This document shows, one piece after another, positions 7,693 through 16,390 of a DNA stretch of 64,000 nucleotides (within the stretch, counting starts at the first letter, position 1; each line of letters opens with the position of its first letter). The notes beneath the pieces were generated by a model. It saw nothing but the letters and a program-made list of their open reading frames with translations. It had not been told where the DNA came from and searched no databases. The translations under genes were made by a program, and so were the position numbers. The DNA comes from Streptomyces bicolor (GTDB taxonomy: Bacteria > Actinomycetota > Actinomycetes > Streptomycetales > Streptomycetaceae). The stretch is taken from assembly GCF_000719285.1 (NCBI RefSeq), contig NZ_JOFS01000002.1, positions 310,001-374,000 on the forward strand. Direction: 5' to 3'.

Positions 7693-8850
7693 GTGACACG
7701 CAAGACGGTGCGTATCGCCATGAACGGTGTGACGGGGCGCATGGGCTACCGCCAGCACCTGGTCCGCTCCCTCCTGGCCATCCGCGAGCAGGGCGGACTC
7801 GACCTCGGCGACGGCACCGTGCTGTGGCCGGAGCCGATCCTGGTCGGCCGCCGTGAGCACGCGCTGAAGGCGCTCGCCGAGCAGCACGGCCTGGACCCGG
7901 AGAACATCTCGACCGACGTCGACGCGGTCCTCGCCGACCCGACCGTCGACATCTACTTCGACGCCCAGGTCACCTCCGCCCGCGAGGAGGCGATCAAGAA
8001 GGCGATCGCCGCCGGCAAGCACATCTACACCGAGAAGCCGACCGCGACCGGGCTGGAGGGTGCCCTGGAGCTCGCCCGCCTGGCGGGCGAGGCCGGCATC
8101 AAGCACGGCGTCGTCCAGGACAAGCTCTTCCTCCCGGGGCTCCTCAAGCTCAAGCGGCTCATCGACGGGGGCTTCTTCGGGCGGATCCTGTCGATCCGCG
8201 GCGAGTTCGGCTACTGGGTCTTCGAGGGCGACTGGCAGACCGCCCAGCGCCCGTCCTGGAACTACCGTGCCGAGGACGGTGGGGGCATCGTCGTCGACAT
8301 GTTCCCGCACTGGGAGTACGTGCTCCACGAGCTCTTCGGGCGGGTCAAGTCCGTCCAGGCCATCGCCACCACCCACATCCCGCAGCGCTGGGACGAGAAC
8401 GACAAGCCCTACGACGCCACCGCCGACGACGCCGCCTACGGCATCTTCGAGCTGGAGGGCGGCGCCATCGCCCAGATCAACTCTTCCTGGGCCGTCCGCG
8501 TCAACCGCGACGAGCTGGTGGAGTTCCAGGTCGACGGCACCGAGGGGTCCGCCGTCGCCGGTCTGCGCAACTGCCGCGTCCAGCACCGCTCCCTCACCCC
8601 CAAGCCGGTCTGGAACCCGGACATCCCGGCCACCTACTCCTTCCGCGACCAGTGGCAGGAGGTCCCGGACAACGCCGACTTCGACAACGGCTTCAAGGCC
8701 CAGTGGGAGCTGTTCCTCAAGCACGTCTACGCCGACGCCCCCTACCACTGGGACCTCCTCGCCGGCGCCCGCGGCGTCCAGCTCGCCGAGCTGGGCCTGA
8801 AGTCCTCGGCCGAGGGCCGCCGTCTCGACGTACCGGAGATCCAGCTGTGA
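7693..8850 (+). CDS. Gfo/Idh/MocA-family oxidoreductase
   Basis: 385 aa, NAD(P)-dependent sugar or cyclitol dehydrogenase. The N-terminal nucleotide-binding region is a variant (IAMNGVTGRMGYRQH) with an enlarged first part; the conserved EKP motif is at about residues 114-116 (YTEKPTATG), and the C-terminal alpha/beta domain contains GIVVDMFPHWEYVL, matching the catalytic histidine region. GTG start at 7693 with AAAGGAAC upstream. First gene of a three-gene operon with 4-base overlaps (GTGA) to the DUF993 and epimerase genes, so the three probably act on one sugar-like compound by oxidation, retro-aldol or dehydration, and epimerisation. Substrate unknown. Confidence 0.88.
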   Translation: MTRKTVRIAMNGVTGRMGYRQHLVRSLLAIREQGGLDLGDGTVLWPEPILVGRREHALKALAEQHGLDPENISTDVDAVLADPTVDIYFDAQVTSAREEAIKKAIAAGKHIYTEKPTATGLEGALELARLAGEAGIKHGVVQDKLFLPGLLKLKRLIDGGFFGRILSIRGEFGYWVFEGDWQTAQRPSWNYRAEDGGGIVVDMFPHWEYVLHELFGRVKSVQAIATTHIPQRWDENDKPYDATADDAAYGIFELEGGAIAQINSSWAVRVNRDELVEFQVDGTEGSAVAGLRNCRVQHRSLTPKPVWNPDIPATYSFRDQWQEVPDNADFDNGFKAQWELFLKHVYADAPYHWDLLAGARGVQLAELGLKSSAEGRRLDVPEIQL

Positions 8851-9998
8851 CCATCCAACTCCCCGATCTCAAGGGCGGGGTGAGGGCGTACGAGCCCCGC
8901 CAGGAGCCCCTCGCCCTCACCCCGGGCGCGCCCTTCAGTTCCCGTACGGTCTTCTCCGCGGCGCACGTCGTCGCCGACCCGTACGCCGACACCACCCCCG
9001 ACTCGCCCGCCGCCGTCGACTGGGACGCCACCCTCGCCTTCCGCCGCCACCTGTGGTCGCACGGGCTCGGTGTCGCCGAGGCGATGGACACGGCCCAGCG
9101 CGGGATGGGGCTGGACTGGGCGGGCGCGGCCGAGCTGATCCGCCGCAGCGCCGCCGAAGCCAAGGCAGTCGGCGGGCGGATCGCCTGCGGTGTCGGCACC
9201 GACCAGATCGCCGCCGGTTCACTGGAGGAAGTGCGCGCGGCCTACGAGGAGCAGCTCGCCGTCGTCGAGGAGAGCGGGGCGCAGGCGATCCTCATGGCCT
9301 CGCGTGCGCTGGCCGCGGCGGCCTCCGGTCCCGAGGACTACCTCGAGGTCTACGGCCACCTGCTCCGCCAGTCGGCCGAGCCGGTGGTCCTGCACTGGCT
9401 GGGCCCGATGTTCGACCCGGCCCTGGAGGGCTACTGGGGGTCGAGCGACCTGGACGCCGCCACCGACACCTTCCTGGAGGTCATCGCGGCGCACCCCGAC
9501 AAGGTCGACGGCATCAAGGTGTCGCTGCTCGACGCGGGCCGGGAGATCGACATCCGCCGCCGCCTCCCGCAGGGCGTGCGGTGCTACACGGGTGACGACT
9601 TCAACTACCCCGAGCTGATCGCGGGCGACGAGAAGGGTTTCAGCCACGCCCTGCTCGGCATCTTCGACCCGCTGGGCCCGTTGGCGGCGGAGGCGGTGCG
9701 CGTCCTCGACACCGGGAACGTGGCCGGCTTCCGGGAGCTCCTCGACCCGACGGTCGAACTCTCCCGCCATCTCTTCCAGGCGCCCACCCGCTTCTACAAG
9801 ACGGGCGTGGTCTTCCTTGCCTGGCTGGCCGGTCACCAGTCGCACTTCACCATGGTGGGCGGCCTGCAGTCGGCCCGCTCCCTCCCGCACTTCGCCCGTG
9901 CCTACGAACTCGCCGACGCACTGGGCCTCTTCCCGGACCCGAAGCTGGCCGAGGAGCGGATGAAGAACCTTCTGTCGCTGCACGGGGTGGCCCAGTGA
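8847..9998 (+). CDS. Dihydrodipicolinate synthase family protein (DUF993)
   Basis: 383 aa, aldolase-type TIM barrel of the DUF993 branch. Visible landmarks are FSAAHVVADPYADT, HGLGVAEAMDTAQRGMGLDW, a central GIKVSLLD strand whose lysine is in the position of the Schiff-base lysine of the DapA superfamily, and YTGDDFNYPELIAGD. The family reaction is not established; a class I aldolase or dehydratase of a sugar acid is likely. GTG at 8847 overlaps the stop of the oxidoreductase, and its own stop overlaps the epimerase start, showing tight translational coupling. Confidence 0.82.
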   Translation: MTIQLPDLKGGVRAYEPRQEPLALTPGAPFSSRTVFSAAHVVADPYADTTPDSPAAVDWDATLAFRRHLWSHGLGVAEAMDTAQRGMGLDWAGAAELIRRSAAEAKAVGGRIACGVGTDQIAAGSLEEVRAAYEEQLAVVEESGAQAILMASRALAAAASGPEDYLEVYGHLLRQSAEPVVLHWLGPMFDPALEGYWGSSDLDAATDTFLEVIAAHPDKVDGIKVSLLDAGREIDIRRRLPQGVRCYTGDDFNYPELIAGDEKGFSHALLGIFDPLGPLAAEAVRVLDTGNVAGFRELLDPTVELSRHLFQAPTRFYKTGVVFLAWLAGHQSHFTMVGGLQSARSLPHFARAYELADALGLFPDPKLAEERMKNLLSLHGVAQ

Positions 9999-10834
9999 GC
10001 AACCAGGACCTGTCCCGCTTCTCCATCAACCAGATGACGGTGAAGCAGCTGAGCATGCCCGAACTGGTCGAGGAATGCGGCCGGTTGGGCATCGGCAACG
10101 TCGGCCTGTGGCGCGAGCCCGTCCAGTCGTACGGCCTGGAGGCAACGGCCAAGCTGGTCCGCGACGCCGGCCTGACCGTCACCACCCTGTGCCGCGGCGG
10201 TTTCTTCACGGCGATCGACCCGCAGGAGCGGGCCAAGGCGCTGGACGACAACCGCCGGGCCGTCGACGAGGCGGCGACGCTGGGCACGGACGTCCTGGTG
10301 CTGGTGTCCGGCGGGCTGCCCGCCGGTTCGAAGGACCTGCACGGCGCGCGGGAGCGGATCGCGGACGCGCTGGCGGTGCTCGGGCCGTACGCGGAGGAGC
10401 ACGGCGTGAAGCTGGCCATCGAGCCGCTGCACCCGATGTACGCCGCCGACCGGTGCGTGGTGTCGACGCTGGCCCAGGCGCTGGACCTCGCGGAACGCTT
10501 CCCGGCCCACCAGGTCGGCGTCACGGTGGACACCTACCACATCTGGTGGGACGACACGGCGCCGCAGCAGATCGCCCGGGCGGGGGCGGGTGGCCGTATC
10601 CACACCTTCCAGCTCGCCGACTGGACGACCCCGTTGCCCGAGGGCGTGCTCACCGGGCGCGGTCAGATCGGGGACGGGGCGATCGACATGCGGGAGTGGC
10701 TCGGGTACGTGGAGGCGGCGGGCTATTCCGGCGCCATCGAGGTCGAGCTGTTCAACGACGGGTTGTGGGCGCGGGACGGGCGGGAGGTGCTCGCTCAGAC
10801 GGCGTCCCGGTTCGTGGAGCACGTCATCCGGTAA
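9995..10834 (+). CDS. Sugar phosphate isomerase/epimerase (AP endonuclease 2 / xylose isomerase-like TIM barrel)
   Basis: 279 aa. TIM-barrel signatures include FSINQMTVKQLSMPELVEEC, a metal-ligand region AIEPLHPMYAADRC and GVTVDTYHIWWDD, with a C-terminal GAIEVELFND carrying the last acidic metal ligand. Family members isomerise or epimerise keto-sugars, inosose-like rings or hydroxypyruvate. Last gene of the 7693-10834 operon (GTGA overlap with the DUF993 gene). No terminator hairpin with a T-run is obvious after it. Substrate unknown. Confidence 0.85.
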   Translation: MSNQDLSRFSINQMTVKQLSMPELVEECGRLGIGNVGLWREPVQSYGLEATAKLVRDAGLTVTTLCRGGFFTAIDPQERAKALDDNRRAVDEAATLGTDVLVLVSGGLPAGSKDLHGARERIADALAVLGPYAEEHGVKLAIEPLHPMYAADRCVVSTLAQALDLAERFPAHQVGVTVDTYHIWWDDTAPQQIARAGAGGRIHTFQLADWTTPLPEGVLTGRGQIGDGAIDMREWLGYVEAAGYSGAIEVELFNDGLWARDGREVLAQTASRFVEHVIR

Positions 10835-10936
10835 CCGGCCCGCGGGACCGGGGGCCATACGATCTGCCCCGCATCGGCGATCTCGTCCGGGCGGGGCAGT
10901 TCCGTGGCCGGATCAGTTGCGTGATCCGTTCTCGCC

Positions 10937-11323
10937 CTACTTCCTCGCCGCCCGTTTCGTGAGCACCGCCAGCTCCACCGGAATCACCATCTCCACGACC
11001 TGCGACACCGCATCCGGCGGCAGTCCCGTCCTGCGGGCCACCGCGGCGGCGACCGGCTCGGCCTCCTCGGCCAGCAGCCCGGCCATGAGGCCACCCGTCG
11101 CGAACCCGCCCAGCGTGGCCACGCCCGTGAGCGGGGCGTCGTGCGGCGTCGCCACGGTCTCCACCTCGTCGGACAGCGCCGACACCGTCGTACAGACCAT
11201 CTGCCGGGCACCCGACTCGTCCGTACCCAGCAGCCCCGCGATGTCCCCGATCCGGTCGTCGCCGAGCTCGTGGAGCACGTCGTCCTGGAGGGACAGGAGG
11301 GGGTTTTCGTCTACCTCGGACAT
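10937..11323 (-). CDS. DUF937-type (YidB-like) protein
   Basis: 128 aa, alanine- and valine-rich, no membrane segment. The N-terminal part (LQDDVLHELGDDRIGDIAGLLG followed by a TDESGARQMV helix) resembles the DUF937 repeat, in which Gly-Asp and Leu-Gly-x-Asp-x-x-x-Ala positions are conserved; a glycine-rich turn GGFATGGLMAGLL follows and a C-terminal helix ends AVLTKRAARK. Function of the family is unknown. No strong ribosome-binding site precedes the ATG. Converges with the sugar operon ending at 10834. Confidence 0.6.
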   Translation of the reverse strand: MSEVDENPLLSLQDDVLHELGDDRIGDIAGLLGTDESGARQMVCTTVSALSDEVETVATPHDAPLTGVATLGGFATGGLMAGLLAEEAEPVAAAVARRTGLPPDAVSQVVEMVIPVELAVLTKRAARK

Positions 11324-11503
11324 GACTAAACGCTACGTCTGCCCCGAATCGTCGGCACGCCGAGGCGGTGCCTACGGGTGCGCGGGAGAGAAATTTCGTG
11401 ACGGCCGTACAACCCTTGCCCCACCTCGCGGGTCGTACTTGGCATCAGGACTTCTGGAGGGGGATCTGGGGGGATCGCGGGGTCCTGATGGGAGGGGAAA
11501 ACC

Positions 11504-11535
11504 CGAGGGGCTCGGTCGACGGACCGGGCCCCTCG
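11504..11535 (-). terminator. Terminator of the ribose operon
   Basis: A 14-bp stem (CGAGGGGCTCGGTC / GACCGGGCCCCTCG, one G-U pair) with a 4-base loop lies just past the rbsD stop. Read on the minus strand it is followed by GGTTTTCCCC, a short T-run. A second inverted repeat, CATCAGGAC/GTCCTGATG (11443-11451, 11482-11490), lies beyond it. Confidence 0.7.
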
Positions 11536-11557
11536 AAACGTTCGTACTTCCCGCTGC

Positions 11558-11947
11558 TCAGAAGAAGACGCCGCAGCGCAACAGCACATTCGCGTACGGC
11601 CGTGCCTCCCCGGTCCGTACGACCAGCCGCGCCCCGGCCGACAGCTCCTTCAGCCGCTCGTGGGTGACCAGCTCCAGCTCGGGAAATTCCCCCTCCAGCA
11701 GCGCGGCCGCCGCCGGGTTGGCATCCCGTGTCTCCTTCGCCGCCGTCGCGCCCTCCACGACCAGCTCGGCCAGCAGGCCGTCCAGCACCACGGCGAACGA
11801 CGGCACCCCGGCCCGGAAGGCCAGGTCCACGACGCGGGGGCCGTCGGGTATGGGCATGCCCACGTCGCACACGAGCACACCGTCGCCGTGGCCCAGCTCG
11901 GCGAGGGCGCCGGAGAGGTGACGGTTCAGGATTCCGGCCTTCTTCAC
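11558..11947 (-). CDS. rbsD: D-ribose pyranase
   Basis: 129 aa, the normal RbsD length. It interconverts beta-pyranose and beta-furanose forms of D-ribose so the kinase can act. Diagnostic motifs are the N-terminal MKKAGILNRHLSGALAELGHGD with the catalytic His, DVGMPIPDGP, and the C-terminal RTGEARPYANVLLRCGVFF. Last gene of the rbs operon; its start overlaps the rbsK stop by 4 bases. Followed by a strong terminator hairpin. Confidence 0.95.
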   Translation of the reverse strand: MKKAGILNRHLSGALAELGHGDGVLVCDVGMPIPDGPRVVDLAFRAGVPSFAVVLDGLLAELVVEGATAAKETRDANPAAAALLEGEFPELELVTHERLKELSAGARLVVRTGEARPYANVLLRCGVFF

Positions 11948-12846
11948 GGGGCCTCGATCTCCGCAGCGGTCGGGAAGGACTCCTGCGCGCCCTCCTTCGT
12001 GACCGCCGCCGCCCCGACCCGGGCCGCGTACGCCGCCGCCTCGGCCAGGGATGCACCCGCGCCGAGCTTCCAGGCCAGCGCGGCCGTGAACGCGTCGCCC
12101 GCGCCCGTCGTGTCCACCGCGTCCACCTTCACGGGCGCCACCCGCGTCAGCCCTTCCGCGGAGGCCACCAGCGCGCCCTCCGCGCCCAGGGTCACCACCA
12201 CCGAGCGGGGACCCTTGGCGAGCAGGATCCGCGCCCAGTCCTCCGGCGTCTCGCCCACCGCGGAGTCGCCGAGGATCACCTTCGCCTCGTGCTCGTTCAC
12301 GATCAGCGGGTCGCAGGCCGCCAGCACCTCGCCCGGCAGCGGTCGGGGCGGGGACGGGTTGAGGACGAAACGGCCGCCGTCCGCCAGACTGCGGACCACC
12401 TCCACGACCGTCTCCAGCGGGATCTCCAGCTGGGCGGACACCACCCGCGACGCCTGGAAGAGGCTCGCGGCGGCCCGTACGTCCTGCGGGGTGAGCCGTC
12501 CGTTCGCCCCCGGCGAGACCACGATGCTGTTGTCCCCGGACGGGTCCACCGTGATCAGCGCGACGCCGGTCGGCGCGCCGCCGACCAGGACGCCCACCGT
12601 GTCGACGCCGGCCGCCCGCTGCGAGTCGAGCAGCAGCCGGCCGTGGGCGTCGTCGCCGACCCGGGCCAGCAGCGCCGTACGGGCCCCGAGCCGGGCGGCC
12701 GCGACCGCCTGGTTGGCGCCCTTGCCGCCCGGGTGGACGGCCAGGTCGGAGCCGAGCACGGTCTCGCCGGCGCCCGGCCGGCGCTCGACACCGATCACCA
12801 GGTCGGCGTTGGCCGACCCTACGACCAGGAGGTCGTAGTCATACAT
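11944..12846 (-). CDS. rbsK: Ribokinase
   Basis: 300 aa PfkB-family kinase that phosphorylates D-ribose at O5. Motifs: N-terminal VVGSANADLVIGVERRPGAGET, substrate-site GGKGANQAVAAARLG at about residues 40-54, and the C-terminal anion-hole and catalytic Asp motif DTTGAGDAFTAAL. It stands between rbsD (4-base overlap) and the transporter fusion gene, from which it is separated by 78 bases that contain a hairpin. Confidence 0.95.
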   Translation of the reverse strand: MYDYDLLVVGSANADLVIGVERRPGAGETVLGSDLAVHPGGKGANQAVAAARLGARTALLARVGDDAHGRLLLDSQRAAGVDTVGVLVGGAPTGVALITVDPSGDNSIVVSPGANGRLTPQDVRAAASLFQASRVVSAQLEIPLETVVEVVRSLADGGRFVLNPSPPRPLPGEVLAACDPLIVNEHEAKVILGDSAVGETPEDWARILLAKGPRSVVVTLGAEGALVASAEGLTRVAPVKVDAVDTTGAGDAFTAALAWKLGAGASLAEAAAYAARVGAAAVTKEGAQESFPTAAEIEAP

Positions 12847-12886
12847 GAGGTTGCTCCCCTGATTGGTCCCCGTAAGTCACCTGGCG

Positions 12887-12916
12887 CGGGCGGATCCCGC
12901 GAAGGACCCGCCCGCC
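12887..12916 (-). terminator. Intercistronic hairpin between rbsCB and rbsK
   Basis: A 12-bp stem with one mismatch (GCGGGCGGATCC / GGACCCGCCCGC) and a 6-base loop falls 9 bases after the transporter gene stop and before rbsK. There is no T-run, so partial termination or 3' stabilisation of the transporter mRNA is more likely than full termination. Confidence 0.5.
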
Positions 12917-12924
12917 GTCCGGCC

Positions 12925-14877
12925 TCAGCCCGTGAAGCCGGCCACGTTCTCCTTCGTGACCACCTTCACCGGCACCATCACCGACTTCTCGACCTTGTCG
13001 CCGCTCGCGGCCTTCACCGCGTTCTGCACGGCGATCCTGCCGAGCTCCGTCGGCTGCTGTGCCACCGACGCGAACAGGGTGCCCCCTTCGACGGCCTTCA
13101 GGCCGTCCGCGGTGCCGTCGAAGCCGATGACCTGGACGGACTTTCCGGCCTTGGCGCCGAGTGCCTTGATCGCGCCGAGCGCCATCTCGTCGTTCTCCGC
13201 GAAGACACCGTTGATGTCCGGGTTGGCCTGCAGCAGGTTGGTCATGACGTCCAGGCCCTTGGTGCGGTCCCAGTCGGCGGGCTGCTTGGCGACGACCTCG
13301 ATGCCCGGGTGGGCCTTCAGTCCCTCGGCGAAGCCGGCGCCGCGCTCACGGCTGGCGGAGGTGCCCGCCTGGCCCTGCAGGATCACGATCCGGCCCTTGC
13401 CGCCCAGCTTCTCGGCGAGCGCCTCGGCGGCGAGCTTGCCGCCGGTGACGTTGTCGGAGGCGACGAGCGCGGCGGTGGTGGCGTTGTTGACCGCGCGGTC
13501 GACGGCGACGAGCGGGATATCCGACTTGTTCACGGCCTTCGCCGCCGGGGTCACCGCGTCGGAGTCCACCGGGTTGACGATGATCGTGCCGAGGCCCTCA
13601 CTGGTGAAGTTCTGCAGCTGGTTGGCCTGCTGCGAGGCGTCGTTCTGCGCGTCCGTGACCGTCAGGTCGACGCCCAGCTTCTTCGCCTCCTCCTGCGCCC
13701 CGGTGCGGATCGACACGAAGAACGGGTTGTTGAGGGTCGACAGCGACAGGCCGATCTTCTGGCTCTTCGCCTCGGACGAACCGCTGTGCAGGAGGGACGT
13801 GGCGCCCACGACCGCCGCCGCGACGACGGCCGCGAGGAGGTACGTCGCCGCCTGCTTGCCCTTGTTGCCGTTGCCGTTGCCGCCGGTCGTCACCGGAGTG
13901 GCCCCGGCCTTGCGGCGCACCGTGTCCAGCAGCACCGCAAGCGCGATCACGACACCGATCACGACCTGCTGCCAGAAGGCGGACACGGACAGGAGGTTGA
14001 GGCCGTTCCTGAGCACCGCCAGGATCAGCGCGCCGATCAGCGTGCCGGAGGCCTTGCCGGTGCCGCCCGCGAGCGAGGCGCCGCCGATGACGACCGCCGC
14101 GATGGCGTCGAGCTCGTAGCCCTGCGCGGCCTGCGGCTGCGCGGAGGACAGCCGGGCGGCGAGGACGATGCCCGCGGCGGCGGCGAACAGACCGGAGAAC
14201 GCGTAGATGGCGAGCTTCTGCTTCTTCACCCGCAGGCCGGAGAGGCGGGCCGCCTCCTCGTTGCCGCCGATCGCGTACATCGAGCGGCCGATGTACGTCC
14301 GTCCCAGCACGAACGCAGTGATCAGCCCCATGCCGACCATCACGAGCACGGGCACCGGCAGCCAGCCGCCGAGCGTGTCGCCGAGGTGCGAGACCGAGTC
14401 GGGGAAGGCGATCGGGGAGCCCTGCGAGATCACCAGGGACAGGCCGCGGGCCACCGACAGCATGGCCAGCGTCGCGATGAACGGCGGGAGTTTGCCGTAC
14501 GACACCAGGAAGCCGTTGACCAGGCCGCAGGCTATGCCGGTCGCGATGGCCAGGAGTACGGCGAGGAAGACCGGCACGCCTTCCGACGTCGCGCTCCAGG
14601 CGAGGACGGTGGCCGACAGGGCGGCGACCGAGCCGACCGACAGGTCGATGCCCGCCGAGACGATCACGAAGGTGACGCCGAAGGCGAGGATGGCGGTCAC
14701 GGCCGCCTGGACGCCGACGTTGAGGAGGTTTTCGGCCGTCAGGAAGTCGCCGGACAGCGCCGACATCGCGATGACGAGGACGATCAGCGCGGTGAGCGCG
14801 CCGTTGTCGAGGAGGAGCCGGCGAAGCCCCGAGGCGCCACTCGCGCCCGGCGTGCTCTTGAGCGTGTCAGTGGCCAC
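12925..14877 (-). CDS. rbsC: Ribose ABC transporter permease fused to substrate-binding protein (RbsC-RbsB)
   Basis: 650 aa, about the sum of an RbsC permease (about 320 aa) and an RbsB binding protein (about 300 aa). Residues about 25-335 carry some ten hydrophobic helices with permease landmarks GIDLSVGSVAALSA and LNLLSVSAFWQQVVIG. A Gly/Asn linker and one more helix (about 348-366) lead to the type I binding protein (GLSLSTLNNPFFVSIRTGAQ; QAGTSASRERGAGF; VFAENDEMALGAI). No lipobox cysteine is present, so the binding domain is tethered by the fusion helix rather than by lipid. The start overlaps the rbsA end by 11 bases. Confidence 0.92.
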   Translation of the reverse strand: MATDTLKSTPGASGASGLRRLLLDNGALTALIVLVIAMSALSGDFLTAENLLNVGVQAAVTAILAFGVTFVIVSAGIDLSVGSVAALSATVLAWSATSEGVPVFLAVLLAIATGIACGLVNGFLVSYGKLPPFIATLAMLSVARGLSLVISQGSPIAFPDSVSHLGDTLGGWLPVPVLVMVGMGLITAFVLGRTYIGRSMYAIGGNEEAARLSGLRVKKQKLAIYAFSGLFAAAAGIVLAARLSSAQPQAAQGYELDAIAAVVIGGASLAGGTGKASGTLIGALILAVLRNGLNLLSVSAFWQQVVIGVVIALAVLLDTVRRKAGATPVTTGGNGNGNKGKQAATYLLAAVVAAAVVGATSLLHSGSSEAKSQKIGLSLSTLNNPFFVSIRTGAQEEAKKLGVDLTVTDAQNDASQQANQLQNFTSEGLGTIIVNPVDSDAVTPAAKAVNKSDIPLVAVDRAVNNATTAALVASDNVTGGKLAAEALAEKLGGKGRIVILQGQAGTSASRERGAGFAEGLKAHPGIEVVAKQPADWDRTKGLDVMTNLLQANPDINGVFAENDEMALGAIKALGAKAGKSVQVIGFDGTADGLKAVEGGTLFASVAQQPTELGRIAVQNAVKAASGDKVEKSVMVPVKVVTKENVAGFTG

Positions 14878-16390
14878 GGGGGGCCTCCGTTCCGATCGTG
14901 GTGGGGGTGGAGACGGCGAGCGCCATCACGGCGTCCTGGGTGGCCTCGTCGGCCGGGAGTTCGCCCGCGATCCGGCCCTGGGCCATGACCAGGACCCGGT
15001 CGCTCATGCCGAGGACCTCGGGCAGATCGCTGGAGATCATCAGTACGGCCGCACCGGCGGCGGTGAGTTCGTTGATCAGCTGGTAGATCTCGACCTTGGC
15101 GCCGACGTCGATCCCGCGCGTGGGCTCGTCGAGGATCAGCACCTTGGTGTCGGCGAGCAGCCACTTGCCGATGACGACCTTCTGCTGGTTGCCGCCGGAC
15201 AGGGTGCGGACCTGCTGCCCGAGGCCCGCCATCCGCACGCCGAGCTGCCGCGCGATCCGCCCCGCGGCCTCGCGCCGGCCCTTGAGGTCGACGAGCCCCG
15301 CGCGCGTGGCCGCACGCAGCGTCACGAGGCCCAGGTTCTCCTCGACGGACGCGTCCAGCACCAGGCCCTGGCCCTTGCGGTCCTCGGGGATGAGTCCGAT
15401 GCCGGCTTCCATGGCCGCGTTGACGTCGTGGCGCCTCAGGGACGCCCCGGAGACCTTCACGGCGCCCTTGTCGTACGGATCGGCCCCGAAGACCGCGCGC
15501 ACGACCTCGGTGCGCCCGGCGCCGACGAGCCCCGCGATGCCGACCACCTCACCGGCGTGCACCTCGAAGCTGACGTCGTGGAAGACGCCGTCCTTGGTCA
15601 GCCCCTCGACGGTGAGCAACGCGGCGCCCTTGTCGGCCCGTTCGCGCGGGTACTGCTGCTCGATCGAGCGCCCCACCATGAGCCGTACGAGCTCGTCCTG
15701 CGGCGTGGCGGCCGGGACCTGCCCGACGCTCCGGCCGTCCCGGATGACCGTCACCCGGTCGCCCAGGGCGGCGATCTCCTCCAGGTGATGCGTGATGAAG
15801 ACGATCCCGACGCCGTCCTCGCGCAGCCTGCGCACGATCGAGAACAGCTTGTCGACCTCCTCGGAGGTCAGCACGGCGGTCGGCTCGTCCATGATGAGCA
15901 CGCGCGCGTTGAGGCTCAGCGCCTTGGCGATCTCGACCATCTGCAGGCGTGCGATGCCGAGTTCGCGGACACGCGCGCGTGGGGAGACGCTGACGCCGAC
16001 CCGTTCCAGCAGAACGGCGGCGTCGGCCTCCATCCGCCTGCGGTCGATCATCCCGAAGCGGCGCGGCTGGCGCCCCAGGAAGATGTTCTCGGCGACCGTG
16101 AGGTCGGGAACGAGGTTGAACTCCTGGTAGATGGTGGCGATCCCGAGGCGCTCGGAGTCCTGCGCACCATGGATGCGCGTCTCCTCGCCGCCGACCAGGA
16201 TCCGTCCGGCGTCGGGGGTGTAGGCGCCGGAGAGCATCTTGATGAGGGTGCTCTTGCCCGCGCCGTTCTCACCGAGCAGCACATGCACCTCGCCCCGGCG
16301 CAGATCGAAGTCGACGCCGTCCAGCGCGACCACGCCCGGGAAGGTCTTCCGTATGCCCTCGATGCGCAGCAACTCGTCCGGGTTGCTCAC
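14867..16390 (-). CDS. rbsA: Ribose ABC transporter ATP-binding protein
   Basis: 507 aa, two tandem nucleotide-binding domains as in RbsA/MglA. First half: Walker A GENGAGKST, Walker B VLIMDEPTAVL. Second half: degenerate Walker A GLVGAGRTE and intact signature LSGGNQQKV with ILDEPTRGIDVGAK. Such asymmetry is normal in this family. GTG at 16390 is chosen because AAAGGAGC lies upstream and because an open frame extending further is the antisense-like shadow of the regulator gene. The GTG overlaps the rbsR stop (GTGA), so regulator and transporter are co-transcribed. Confidence 0.95.
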   Translation of the reverse strand: MSNPDELLRIEGIRKTFPGVVALDGVDFDLRRGEVHVLLGENGAGKSTLIKMLSGAYTPDAGRILVGGEETRIHGAQDSERLGIATIYQEFNLVPDLTVAENIFLGRQPRRFGMIDRRRMEADAAVLLERVGVSVSPRARVRELGIARLQMVEIAKALSLNARVLIMDEPTAVLTSEEVDKLFSIVRRLREDGVGIVFITHHLEEIAALGDRVTVIRDGRSVGQVPAATPQDELVRLMVGRSIEQQYPRERADKGAALLTVEGLTKDGVFHDVSFEVHAGEVVGIAGLVGAGRTEVVRAVFGADPYDKGAVKVSGASLRRHDVNAAMEAGIGLIPEDRKGQGLVLDASVEENLGLVTLRAATRAGLVDLKGRREAAGRIARQLGVRMAGLGQQVRTLSGGNQQKVVIGKWLLADTKVLILDEPTRGIDVGAKVEIYQLINELTAAGAAVLMISSDLPEVLGMSDRVLVMAQGRIAGELPADEATQDAVMALAVSTPTTIGTEAPRGH

